Source: Xylophilus ampelinus (GTDB lineage Bacteria > Pseudomonadota > Gammaproteobacteria > Burkholderiales > Burkholderiaceae_C). From it: a stretch of DNA of 64,000 nucleotides. This document shows positions 45,542 through 52,555 of the stretch, one piece after another. The stretch lies in the NCBI RefSeq assembly GCF_003217575.1, contig NZ_QJTC01000002.1, forward strand, positions 31,769 to 95,768, read 5' to 3'. The position numbers and the translations under genes are program-made. The stretch's first letter is position 1; each line of letters opens with the position of its first letter. A model generated the notes under the pieces. It did no database searches. It was given only the letters and a program-made list of their open reading frames with translations, and was not told the origin of the DNA.

Positions 45542-45828
45542 TGAGCCTCCCTTTTTGAATGTGAATGCACAGCGTAAGCAGGCACGAGAAGCACGATCCG
45601 GAGAAATAGACCCCTTGTGTAAAAACACAAATTGGGGCTTTGCGCCCAGCAAAACAGCCGTCTTGAGACACGCAGGTGAGCTTTGTGGCTTGACCAGGTC
45701 GCGCCACCGCGGCAATCGTTCTGCCGTGCTACCCGGCTGCCGCGGCGGAGTTCCATCCCCAGCTTGGGGACGGCACGGCGCTGCGCTTGTTGCCGCTCAC
45801 CGTGGGGCCACGGCTGTACGCCGTGGAA
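45542..45828. other. Phage intergenic region with hairpins (candidate packaging signal/origin)
   Basis: About 290 bp without a supported gene between the recombinase and the Zot gene. It holds TTGTGT/ACACAA within outer CCCC/GGGG (45611-45637) and CCACGGC/GCCGTGG (45808-45826) right after the Zot stop, the latter a probable terminator. Filamentous phages keep packaging hairpins and origins in such gaps. Confidence 0.45.
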
Positions 45829-47073
45829 CTACCGGGCTGGGTTGCGGGTGCTGGCGGCAAAGGCGTACATCGAGAGATCGGGGGAAGGTGTGGCAGAGGT
45901 GAGGGAGGCGTGGGAGGCGTAAGAAGGGGAACCTGTCGGCAGGTCCTGGGGGGCGAGGGAGCGGGTCGTGTAGGCGGCGGGCAAGGAGGCAGCGGGCGGG
46001 GCCTGGCCAGCCCTTTGCCGCGTCGCCGCGCCTTGGCTGTCACCTGATCCCTTGTCGCGCTGGAAGGCCTCGAAGAAGCCGTGCGCTGCGATCTCTTTGC
46101 AGATGGCATCGGTGGTGTTCAGCTTCGTGCCGTCCTGGGTGAAGCAATGGCACCCGCGCTTCTCCCAGCTGATGCACGCCGCCGGCATCGGCACCCGGCT
46201 CGGCTTCGTGAGCTCGTCGTATGCCGGCGCGGTATACGGCAGCCCCTGTATACGCGGCTGGTAGCTCGCCACGTATTCGGCGGTGGTAATCGGACCCGGC
46301 GGGCGGGCATTGGCGGTGCTGCCCGGTGGACGCGCCACAGCAGCATTCGCATCCGATCCGACCGCGCCGCCCGACACCGGCTGCATGCCTGACGCAGTAG
46401 AAGTCAACACGCCCTTGAACATGTGGACAGCGCCCCAGAGCGAGAGACCAGCGAGCGCGAGGACGATCGGCAGCGCATACACCTTGTACGGTATCTCGCG
46501 CTTGACGTTGTGCGTGTCGGCGCTTTTGTACCAAGGCTTCTCCACCCAGATGCCGGTCTTCTTGTCTTGGCGGCCATAGGCTTCCTTGGGGTACTTGTAG
46601 GGGATGGCCGCAAGGCGCGCACTGGCCTTTTTCGGCACCTTGTCGGGGTGCGTCTGCATGCGCGAGAACTTGTGCACCAAAGCGTTCTGCGTGCCGAACA
46701 CGCGCACCACGTAGTAGTGGAACTGGCACAGCAGCCGAGGCGTCTTGTGAACCAGTTCGGGCTCCTGCGTGATGATCCAGAAGTCGATGCCCCGCTTGCC
46801 GTGCTTCGACAGCTCCAGGATGGGGGGCGGCGGCTTGACATTGGTGCCGGTATTGCCCCAGAAATCCTGCAGCTCGTCGATGATGATGATGGACCCATCG
46901 GGGCAGTCCATCCACTCGTCGGGGTGGTCGATGGTCTTCCACCCTTCGATGGTCACTGCGGGGATATTGCAGGTATAGACGGGCCGCTGGTCCTTCTCGG
47001 CCTCCCGCTTAACAAAGCTCAGTGCGCACAACGTTTTGCCAGAACGCGGCAATCCGGTCACGAAGTTGATCAC
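45829..47073 (-). CDS. Zot-like phage assembly ATPase (pI)
   Basis: A 414-residue inner-membrane protein that drives virion assembly and export. The N-terminal ATPase has Walker A GLPRSGKT and Walker B SIIIIDELQDFWG; a transmembrane helix lies near residues 205-230 (ALPIVLALAGLSLWGAVHMF). The periplasmic half has cysteines in CISWEKRGCHCF and a Ser/Pro/Ala-rich end. GTG 47073 follows AAGGG and the pVI stop. Named for the zonula occludens toxin homology; toxicity should not be assumed. Confidence 0.9.
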   Translation of the reverse strand: MINFVTGLPRSGKTLCALSFVKREAEKDQRPVYTCNIPAVTIEGWKTIDHPDEWMDCPDGSIIIIDELQDFWGNTGTNVKPPPPILELSKHGKRGIDFWIITQEPELVHKTPRLLCQFHYYVVRVFGTQNALVHKFSRMQTHPDKVPKKASARLAAIPYKYPKEAYGRQDKKTGIWVEKPWYKSADTHNVKREIPYKVYALPIVLALAGLSLWGAVHMFKGVLTSTASGMQPVSGGAVGSDANAAVARPPGSTANARPPGPITTAEYVASYQPRIQGLPYTAPAYDELTKPSRVPMPAACISWEKRGCHCFTQDGTKLNTTDAICKEIAAHGFFEAFQRDKGSGDSQGAATRQRAGQAPPAASLPAAYTTRSLAPQDLPTGSPSYASHASLTSATPSPDLSMYAFAASTRNPAR

Positions 47074-47074
47074 G

Positions 47075-47380
47075 TCAGCCCTTCTGCACCAGCCGGCGCA
47101 CCTTGGAGCCACCCAGCGCGGACATCACCATCTTGACGCCCACCGCAGAGATGACGAGTTGCACATGCACGTCGAGCCGAAAGAAACCGGCCCATTCAAT
47201 AAGGCCGGAGCCGGCCATGTTGCCCATGGCACTGGTAGCGAAATCTTTGACGTGGTCCACCAGCAGCGATATGCCCTGGTACTCCACGAAGCCGAAGCCC
47301 AAGGCGATCAAGGCTCGCCCCACGAGCGAGCCCATAAGTTGGAGCAGCCCGCTCAAAATGACCGACGCGATCCAAGGCAT
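47075..47380 (-). CDS. pVI-like minor coat protein (DUF2523)
   Basis: A 101-residue membrane protein (MPWIASVILSGLLQLMGSLV, then a middle FGFVEYQGISLLVDHVKDF, ending with an apolar helix QLVISAVGVKMVMSALGG). Size, hydrophobic pattern and position between the adhesin and Zot genes fit DUF2523, the pVI counterpart at the virion end. The ATG overlaps the adhesin's TAA by one base. Confidence 0.85.
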   Translation of the reverse strand: MPWIASVILSGLLQLMGSLVGRALIALGFGFVEYQGISLLVDHVKDFATSAMGNMAGSGLIEWAGFFRLDVHVQLVISAVGVKMVMSALGGSKVRRLVQKG

Positions 47381-48840
47381 TACGTTTTCCCTCCGATGCA
47401 CCAAGTGAGACAGCCCAATGCCGTGATCGCCACTGCGGCGATGGACATAGCCGAGAGGAGCCCGCAAACACGGGACCAAGGCAAAGTGACGGAGCCGGCG
47501 ACGAAGCCGAGATCGAAGGTGGGGTCAGCGGGGCACCCGCGCGACCAGCCGAACCCGTCGGTGTTGAAGCTGCCGACGTCGACCTGGTCGGCCTTGGCTT
47601 TGAGCTTGTCGGCGCTGCTTTCGTCGTGGCCGGCTGCGGCCGCAGTAGCGAGCGAACCCTTGTCGGGCGAATAGAACTGGCAGTCTCGCTTGTGCAGCTC
47701 CTGCGCTATGGCGCACTGGACGGCGTCTCCCTTACAAGTGAAGCCAGCTTCGCACGAGCCTCCGAACGAGCCCTCCGTGCCGTTTCCGCATTTGTCGCCC
47801 GTGCAGGTTCCGCCGCCGTCCTTGGCTGGCTGGCCATCTTTGCCTGGCTGGCCTGGCTGGCCGGGTTGCCCGGGCTGGCCTGGGGCCCCAGGCGCACCAG
47901 GTGATCCCGGAGCACCTGCGCTTCCAGGAGCACCAGCGCCGCCGGCACCGCCGTCCCCCGAACCGCCACCACTGCCGCCGCTACCGCCTGATCCCGATCC
48001 GCTCCCGCCACCAGCACCCGCGCCACTTCCGGAGCCAGAGCCCGCGCCGCCTCCCGAGCCTGAGCCCGACCCACCGCCGCTTCCGCCACCCGAGCCCGAG
48101 CCACCGCCCGATCCGCTGCCACCACCAGAGCCGCCACCAGCGCCACCGCCACCACTGCCGCCGCTACTACCACCCGATCCATCGCCCGACCCGCCATTGC
48201 CATCGCCGCCTCCGTCGGTTGAGGGAGTGCAGGTGCTCCCGGTGTATTTGCCGATGCCTGCGCATTGGAAGCCTCGGCCGTCGCCGTAATCACCGCAGGC
48301 GCCCTCGACCGCGACAGAGCAATGCTTGGCGCCGTAGGGCTCGCAAAATGCGCGTGAAGGGCCGTTTCCGGCCCAGCCGATGCTGCCGCCGGAGGTGCCG
48401 GCCGCAGGGCAATCGGTGTCAGGCTTGCAGACGCCGTTGTCGAGCTGCTGACCGACCGGACATGCCTCTACAGCCTTGCACTGTCCGCCGGACTCTTTGA
48501 ATCCGTCATTACAGGCGCAGGTACTACCGCCGACAAGCTGACTATTCGCTGGACATTGCAGCTCGGAACCCACGTCTACGAGGATTAGAACTTCGGCGTT
48601 CGGACCCTGCACCAGATCGCAGCGTCCGCCGGCCCACTGCATGCGTCGACTGCTGGAAGACGCAAATGGCGAAACCGCCTGCCATGCCATGCACGCTGCC
48701 TGGTCAGAACCCATCAACCCCGTGCGGTACTGACCCCATGAAGCGAAATACTGCGAGGTCGGAGAAAGCGCAGCGGCATGCGTCGAGCAAACGACAAGCG
48801 CGACCAAAGCAGCAAAGATAAGACGGTGAATATGCGACAT
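47380..48840 (-). CDS. pIII-like adsorption protein with glycine-rich and collagen-like tracts
   Basis: A 486-residue virion-tip protein likely to bind a host pilus. It has a Sec signal (LIFAALVALVVCSTHAA), a Cys-rich N-terminal part (about residues 85-205), a long Gly/Ser tract (about 210-300), collagen-like GXY triplets with GAPGSPGAPGAPGQPGQPG ending near 340, a Cys-containing C-terminal domain (CKGDAVQCAIAQELHKRDCQF) and a final membrane anchor (MSIAAVAITALGCLTWCIGG). This resembles TspB-like proteins of inoviruses. Its low-complexity tract makes length variable. Confidence 0.85.
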   Translation of the reverse strand: MSHIHRLIFAALVALVVCSTHAAALSPTSQYFASWGQYRTGLMGSDQAACMAWQAVSPFASSSSRRMQWAGGRCDLVQGPNAEVLILVDVGSELQCPANSQLVGGSTCACNDGFKESGGQCKAVEACPVGQQLDNGVCKPDTDCPAAGTSGGSIGWAGNGPSRAFCEPYGAKHCSVAVEGACGDYGDGRGFQCAGIGKYTGSTCTPSTDGGGDGNGGSGDGSGGSSGGSGGGGAGGGSGGGSGSGGGSGSGGGSGGGSGSGSGGGAGSGSGSGAGAGGGSGSGSGGSGGSGGGSGDGGAGGAGAPGSAGAPGSPGAPGAPGQPGQPGQPGQPGKDGQPAKDGGGTCTGDKCGNGTEGSFGGSCEAGFTCKGDAVQCAIAQELHKRDCQFYSPDKGSLATAAAAGHDESSADKLKAKADQVDVGSFNTDGFGWSRGCPADPTFDLGFVAGSVTLPWSRVCGLLSAMSIAAVAITALGCLTWCIGGKT

Positions 48841-48849
48841 CCCAATGCC

Positions 48850-48909
48850 TCAAGGCCAAAAGACGATGGCAACCGGCAGGACCATGCCGACGAGAACCCA
48901 GAAACCCAT
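48850..48909 (-). CDS. Candidate 19-aa hydrophobic phage peptide
   Basis: The frame MGFWVLVGMVLPVAIVFWP is one transmembrane helix, placed between the post-coat terminator and the pIII-like gene. Very small hydrophobic virion proteins (pVII/pIX class) are typical of filamentous phages. A GGGGGT sequence lies upstream of the ATG. It is a candidate only. Confidence 0.4.
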   Translation of the reverse strand: MGFWVLVGMVLPVAIVFWP

Positions 48910-48926
48910 ACGACCCCCAAAAAAAT

Positions 48927-48951
48927 GGGGAGCTGCTCGTAAGCGCTCCCC
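48927..48951 (-). terminator. Terminator after the major coat gene
   Basis: GGGGAGC pairs with GCTCCCC across an 11-base loop and is followed by ATTTTTTT on the minus strand. A terminator here lets the coat transcript exceed downstream assembly transcripts, as in other filamentous phages. Confidence 0.88.
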
Positions 48952-48971
48952 GGGTTAGACCGTGGCGCCGA

Positions 48972-49202
48972 TCAGCGCAGGGCGCCGCGCACCCAGCCGA
49001 AGAGCTTCACGACGACGACCAGCGACAGCACCGCCAGGCCGAGCGACGAGACGACGGCCACGCCCGAATTGATGGTGGCCACCACGCCGGACGTATCGAT
49101 GGTCAAGGCGTCAGCGTGCGCTGCCGGGGCGACCATGGCGACGACCGTAGCCACCACCGCGACAATCTGCAGGCGCTTTTGGGTCAGGATTTCTTTATTC
49201 AT
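48972..49202 (-). CDS. Major coat protein pVIII
   Basis: A 76-residue precursor with a signal peptide (IVAVVATVVAMVAPAAHA) and a mature part of about 45 residues beginning DALTIDTSG, then the helix VAVVSSLGLAVLSLVVVVKLFGW and a basic tail WVRGALR. This acidic-hydrophobic-basic plan is diagnostic of filamentous coat proteins. ATG 49202 is preferred over the GTG immediately before it; GAGG lies nine bases upstream. Confidence 0.9.
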   Translation of the reverse strand: MNKEILTQKRLQIVAVVATVVAMVAPAAHADALTIDTSGVVATINSGVAVVSSLGLAVLSLVVVVKLFGWVRGALR

Positions 49203-49206
49203 CACT

Positions 49207-49431
49207 TCATTCCTCGTTTCGTTGACTCAGGCTCTTGATCGCCATTCGGATGACAACTGCCACCGACATGACCAGCAGCAAAGCGAGCCCTATTTGCTTT
49301 GCAGATTCGATATCGAGATAGACCGGTGAGTACTGCGCAAGCTCCATCCGCGTGACGACCACGAGGGCATCGGGCGTATCGCACCCGACCTCCACATAGC
49401 CGGATTGCGCGTCGTGCTTGAGGCAGTACAT
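49207..49431 (-). CDS. Phage single-pass membrane protein (74 aa)
   Basis: A 74-residue protein (MYCLKHDAQSGYVEVGCD) with one transmembrane segment near the C-terminus (IGLALLLVMSVAVVIRMAI) and a charged tail. Its position just ahead of pVIII suggests a minor coat or assembly protein. I do not recognise a family. AAGG precedes ATG 49431. Confidence 0.65.
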   Translation of the reverse strand: MYCLKHDAQSGYVEVGCDTPDALVVVTRMELAQYSPVYLDIESAKQIGLALLLVMSVAVVIRMAIKSLSQRNEE

Positions 49432-49530
49432 ACGTGCCTTATGCGAGCCAGGCCGGCCCGTTGCTGCGCTCACCCGTCGCTTGCGCTAGGGTGGCTTGCG
49501 GCCTGGCCGGCGTAAAGCTCTGCGGGGCCA

Positions 49531-49644
49531 CTAGCGCGCCTCGCACGTATTGATATGGCCGGCCATATGGCATACCGGCGGAGGGGCCTCGTACATCCGG
49601 TCGAAGCCGGAGAGCGCCGCCCAGAGGATGGCGATTGCGATCAC
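49531..49644 (-). CDS. Candidate 37-aa phage peptide
   Basis: GTG 49644 overlaps the TGA of the ssDNA-binding protein gene, and the frame gives MIAIAILWAALSGFDRMYEA then PPPVCHMAGHINTCEAR. It has a short hydrophobic N-terminus. The overlap argues for translational coupling. Function unknown. Confidence 0.42.
   Translation of the reverse strand: MIAIAILWAALSGFDRMYEAPPPVCHMAGHINTCEAR
49553..49568. repeat. Perfect 16-bp palindrome in phage genes
   Basis: ATATGGCC is followed directly by GGCCATAT. It lies within the 37-aa ORF, between the replication and coat modules; a regulatory or restriction-site role is possible. Confidence 0.6.
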
Positions 49645-49961
49645 TCGACAGCGTCCAGCGTCATATCGACAGGAGTGATGCTGCTGACCTCGCCGGTCTC
49701 GCGGTCAGTGCTTTTGAACGGCTTGCGGGTGTATCCGCCGAGGGTGGCCTTGACGGTGATTTCGTCCCCCTTCTGGCCGAGCTGCTGGTTGCTGCGGATC
49801 TCGACGGTCTGCGGCCTGCTGTAGGCGTCGGGCGCGGGCGTCAGGATTCGCGTGTAGCGCTTCTGTTCGTGCCGGCGGACGGCGTCGATCTTGCCGCGCA
49901 CGACGACTTCCATTGGGGCGATGGTGTTCCCCGTCTTGGGGATGGATGCGAGTTCGCTCAT
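49641..49961 (-). CDS. Phage single-stranded DNA-binding protein (pV-like)
   Basis: A 106-residue protein beginning MSELASIPKTGNTIAPMEVVV, with an OB-fold-like strand pattern (VRGKIDAVRRHEQKRYTRIL, VEIRSNQQLGQKGDEITVKA). It lies directly behind Rep with a four-base overlap (ATGA), the usual place for the protein that coats phage ssDNA and represses replication. Family assignment rests mainly on size and position. Confidence 0.68.
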   Translation of the reverse strand: MSELASIPKTGNTIAPMEVVVRGKIDAVRRHEQKRYTRILTPAPDAYSRPQTVEIRSNQQLGQKGDEITVKATLGGYTRKPFKSTDRETGEVSSITPVDMTLDAVE

Positions 49962-51019
49962 TGCTTCAACCTGTGGATCTGGGCCTGCAACTCCGGCCAC
50001 TGGAGGCCGGCAGTACCGCCGGCGGGGTCTAGCTTGCGAGGGAGGCCGACGATGCGGACGGCTTCGATAAGGTCCACGGCGTTGACGCCGGACACCTCCT
50101 GCGCCTGGTGCAGGTATTTGCCGAAGCAACGGCCGGCGTGGTACAGGCCGTGGGCAAGCGTGCCCTTGGCTTCCTCGCGCAATGTGGGGATCTCTTCGGC
50201 AGCGGCTTCGAGCATGTGGGCCAGCGCGGGATAGGCGCCCACGAAAAGGGAGTCCGGGTTTGTCAGCACGTGCAGCGGGATCACGCGATCCCGGTTGCCG
50301 AGTCGGACCTCGAAGCGGGTCCAGTCGCTGTCCGGCATGTTCTGTTGCCGGCCCTTTTCGTAAACGCAAAGCGTCTTGCCGTTCTTGAGCTTTCCGACGT
50401 ACATGGTTCGGCCTTTGGTTCCGCCTTCGTGCCACGCTCCCTGTGCATCCAGTTCGGGATTACGTCCACGGTTGATGAACGCGCCTTCCTGCCACAGGGA
50501 CATTGCGTCATCGACGGTGTATTCGCCGTCGAGAAAGTCCACTGCCAGGTCTACGCGGGACAGGGTGGCATCGAGGCCCTGAAGCAGTTCCTGCAGGCTC
50601 GGCCAATCGTTGATGAGGCCGCAGCCTTTGCCGTTGAGCTGGAGCAGCCAGCGGCCCTTCTGGCTGTCGCCGCCCAGGGCTATGGAGCCGATCTCGACGC
50701 GCGAGCCGTCCGGCATGTGCGCGGTCATCTTGTGGCGCTCGGTGAAGCCGAACAGGCCGCCGTCGAGCTTCGTGGTGACCATGCCGACCATCAGGCCCCC
50801 CAGGAAGGAGATAAGGCCGTTGAGGGTCATCGCCGGGTGATCGAAGGTGGCATTCATCCAGTCGATCTTTGCGGCCGGGGTGGCACGTGCGGAGGGGGTA
50901 CTTTCCACCCGTGTTACAGCACGGGCGGAAGGGACAGCCGAACCGCCGTCGGCGCGCAGGCGCCAGGACACCCCCCCCCGTGGGGATGGGGGGGAGTCGT
51001 GGAACTGGCTGGCGCTCAT
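49958..51019 (-). CDS. Phage replication initiation protein (Rep_trans/RstA/pII-like)
   Basis: A 353-residue rolling-circle initiator. Typical segments are IDWMNATFDHP, LGGDSQKGRWLLQLNGKGC, the SRVDLAVDFLDGEYTVDDA block, GRTMYVGKLKNGKTLCVYEKG and DWTRFEVRLGNRDRVIPL, which is the order in replication initiation factor family proteins (PF02486). A nicking tyrosine is probably in the YVGK/VYEKG region. ATG 51019 overlaps the small upstream ORF by four bases. Confidence 0.85.
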   Translation of the reverse strand: MSASQFHDSPPSPRGGVSWRLRADGGSAVPSARAVTRVESTPSARATPAAKIDWMNATFDHPAMTLNGLISFLGGLMVGMVTTKLDGGLFGFTERHKMTAHMPDGSRVEIGSIALGGDSQKGRWLLQLNGKGCGLINDWPSLQELLQGLDATLSRVDLAVDFLDGEYTVDDAMSLWQEGAFINRGRNPELDAQGAWHEGGTKGRTMYVGKLKNGKTLCVYEKGRQQNMPDSDWTRFEVRLGNRDRVIPLHVLTNPDSLFVGAYPALAHMLEAAAEEIPTLREEAKGTLAHGLYHAGRCFGKYLHQAQEVSGVNAVDLIEAVRIVGLPRKLDPAGGTAGLQWPELQAQIHRLKQ

Positions 51020-51189
51020 GCCTGGGCCTCGCGGGTGATGGTGCAAGCCGTGGGCGAGCTGAAGAAGACTCGCAGGCCCGCTGCGCGAACCGTCGAGATG
51101 TAGCCGTCGAAGGCCTGGACGGAGGTGAAGACCCGGCGGGCCTGACCGAGGGCCAGCATGCCGGGCAGACAGTGGACGGTGTAGGTCAT
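51016..51189 (-). CDS. Phage hypothetical protein (57 aa)
   Basis: A 57-residue protein (MTYTVHCLPGMLALGQARRV, then FDGYISTVRAAGLRVFFSS) linked by ATGA overlaps to both neighbours, which supports it as real. It contains no recognised domain. Such small proteins precede Rep in related inoviruses. Confidence 0.6.
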   Translation of the reverse strand: MTYTVHCLPGMLALGQARRVFTSVQAFDGYISTVRAAGLRVFFSSPTACTITREAQA

Positions 51190-51440
51190 GCTGCGGTCGC
51201 CAGCCAGTCGATCTGACGGCGCAGGAACAGCAGCTCGGACTCGCCACGGCGACGGGCCAGCTGGTGGTCGTTGCAGATGCCGCCGCTGGTGACCTCCAGG
51301 TCGTGCTTGGTGCAGGATGTCCGCGGTGCAATGACAACCGAGTCGTGCCGGACGACCTCGAAGTGGGCGCAGTTGCGGCAGCCTGGACGGTGGCCAGGGG
51401 TCTGGTAGCCGACTGCGGCGTGCTTGGCGACCAAGCGCAT
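51186..51440 (-). CDS. Phage Cys-rich hypothetical protein (84 aa)
   Basis: An 84-residue protein with cysteines and histidines arranged as GCRNCAHF, SCTKHDLEV and GICNDHQLARRR, reminiscent of a small zinc-binding fold. It is the first gene of the leftward phage operon and overlaps the next ORF by four bases. Function unknown; nucleic-acid binding is possible. Confidence 0.6.
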   Translation of the reverse strand: MRLVAKHAAVGYQTPGHRPGCRNCAHFEVVRHDSVVIAPRTSCTKHDLEVTSGGICNDHQLARRRGESELLFLRRQIDWLATAA

Positions 51441-51570
51441 TACTTCCCCACCTTGGGGAGCGTGCCGAGGAACATGGGGACCATGCCGGCACCGGATTGG
51501 CCGGGGCACTCCCCACGGCCACGCACGGCAGGAGCCGGCAAGACAGATGCCGCGCGCTTCGCGGCCGGGG

Positions 51571-51588
51571 GAGTGCTTAAAGGGGAGG
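51571..51588 (+). repeat. Direct repeat box 1 in the phage control region
   Basis: GAGTGCTTAAAGGGGAGG; box 2 is at 51957-51974 (AAGTGCTTAAAGGGGTGG). They are 386 bp apart, ahead of each of the two rightward phage genes. Confidence 0.7.
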
Positions 51589-51612
51589 CGAGCTTCATGC
51601 GAGACTCCGCGG

Positions 51613-51942
51613 ATGACCGACCATTCCGACGAACTCGATGAACTCCGCCGAGGACGCGCAGTTCGACATTCCCTCTCGAGCAGCACCGTCGAGCCCAATC
51701 TGATGGGTGCCATCCAATCCATAGCACCCAACGAAGTGAGCCCGGCAAGCTTCGAGCAGGTCCTTGAACTCGCCACGCTGCTCGGCGAGAGCATCCGCCG
51801 CAACTTGTCGCAGCCGAAGGGAAAGCTCTACGAAGAACTGCTGGTCTTTGCCGAGCAGTGCAGCCAGGTCGAGGACCGCCACGCGATAGGCCTCGCGATC
51901 TATGCGTTTATCGCTGCCAGGGAAGGGAACAAAAAAGCCTGA
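51613..51942 (+). CDS. Phage hypothetical protein (109 aa), rightward
   Basis: A 109-residue acidic, helical protein (MTDHSDELDELRRGRAV; later ASFEQVLELATLLGESI). It lies between two copies of the AGTGCTTAAAGGGG box. A leftward frame overlaps it but has no supporting features. No family recognised; position suggests regulation. Confidence 0.55.
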   Translation: MTDHSDELDELRRGRAVRHSLSSSTVEPNLMGAIQSIAPNEVSPASFEQVLELATLLGESIRRNLSQPKGKLYEELLVFAEQCSQVEDRHAIGLAIYAFIAAREGNKKA

Positions 51943-51956
51943 ATCCCCGAATGGGG

Positions 51957-51974
51957 AAGTGCTTAAAGGGGTGG
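51957..51974 (+). repeat. Direct repeat box 2 in the phage control region
   Basis: AAGTGCTTAAAGGGGTGG, matching box 1 at 51571-51588 at 16 of 18 positions; about 90 bp ahead of the regulator-like gene at 52064. Confidence 0.7.
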
Positions 51975-52063
51975 TGTTCGAGGGCATACCGGCTCCGTGT
52001 GAAAATTACCAAATTGGCGTCGATGCCATTTAGGTACCAACATCGTAACGGAGTATTGCCATT

Positions 52064-52438
52064 TTGAGAACACTTGAAGCATTGAAGGAACTTATCGACG
52101 AGGCCTCGGCGATAGCTGGAAGCCAACGAAAGCTGGCAGCTCTCTTGGACCTTGAGCCTTCGAACTTGGTCGAGATGAAGAAGGGGCGGCGACCAGCTAA
52201 CTGGCGCGTTCGAGGCAAGCTGCGTGCGATCCTGGGCGAGGAACCAGCACGGGCATTTATGGAGGCGATGGAGGAAGACCTGGCGGTTTCTACCAACGTG
52301 GACGAGCTCGCTGCCGCTGCGAGCTTTAGGGCAATGCTGGGCGCATTCCCGGTCGACCAGAAAACAGAAAACCCCGCAAGTCCTAAAACTAGCGGGGTTG
52401 AATCTTGGCGGAAACGGAGGGATTCGAACCCTCGATGA
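52064..52438 (+). CDS. Phage Cro/CI-like regulator, 3' end running into tRNA-Ser
   Basis: A 124-residue protein with an HTH-like region near residues 18-50 (GSQRKLAALLDLEPSNLVEM then KKGRRPANWRVRGKLRAIL), similar to DUF3693-type phage regulators. TTG 52064 is used; GGAG lies ten bases upstream. The last residues (SWRKRRDSNPR) are encoded by attR and the tRNA gene antisense, so they depend on integration; in the circular phage the frame would continue for about 50 more codons. A terminator-like stem lies within its 3' part. Confidence 0.65.
   Translation: MRTLEALKELIDEASAIAGSQRKLAALLDLEPSNLVEMKKGRRPANWRVRGKLRAILGEEPARAFMEAMEEDLAVSTNVDELAAAASFRAMLGAFPVDQKTENPASPKTSGVESWRKRRDSNPR
52370..52399 (-). 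terminator. Phage-supplied terminator for tRNA-Ser
   Basis: On the minus strand AACCCCGC pairs with GCGGGGTT across 14 bases and is followed by TTCTGTTTTC. It replaces the original terminator now beyond attL. Confidence 0.7.
52406..52418 (-). repeat. attR, 13-bp core within tRNA-Ser
   Basis: TGGCGGAAACGGA at the tRNA 3' end, identical to attL at 44954-44966. Confidence 0.88.
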
Positions 52439-52498
52439 GGCTCTACACCCCATACTCCCTTAGCAGGGGAGCACCTTCGGCCACTCGGTCACGTTTCC
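52406..52498 (-). tRNA. tRNA-Ser (GCT anticodon)
   Basis: The 93-nt class II tRNA on the minus strand has acceptor arms GGAAACG/CGTTTCC, the anticodon loop CTGCTAA with GCT, a long variable arm, the T-loop GGTTCGAATCC and encoded CCA. Its 3' end is the phage attachment site, and the gene is left intact. Confidence 0.96.
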
Positions 52499-52555
52499 TG
52501 GAAGAAGCAGATTATGCCTGATGCCGGCGGCGATTTCGCTGCGCGGCTGGATTTT

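Larger units (their letters stand above)
44954..52418. mobile_element. Inovirus (filamentous phage) prophage, about 7.46 kb
   Basis: It is bounded by the 13-bp direct repeat TGGCGGAAACGGA, which is the 3' end of tRNA-Ser (GCT). Read leftward it has the canonical filamentous order: small ORFs, Rep, ssDNA-binding protein, small membrane proteins, major coat protein then terminator, pIII-like adhesin, pVI-like, Zot/pI ATPase and a serine recombinase. Two rightward genes near attR look regulatory. No secretin (pIV) is encoded, so it would use a host secretin. All core genes appear open, so it may be active. GC is somewhat lower than the flanks. Confidence 0.92.

Noticed and set aside
45829..47073. 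Zot homology as evidence of a cholera-like enterotoxin
   Set aside because: Zot-like proteins are the normal assembly ATPases of filamentous phages; the context is fully phage, so toxicity is not implied.
51595..51987. Leftward frame of 130 codons over the phage control region
   Set aside because: It overlaps the better-placed rightward 109-aa gene and has no ribosome site or family pattern.
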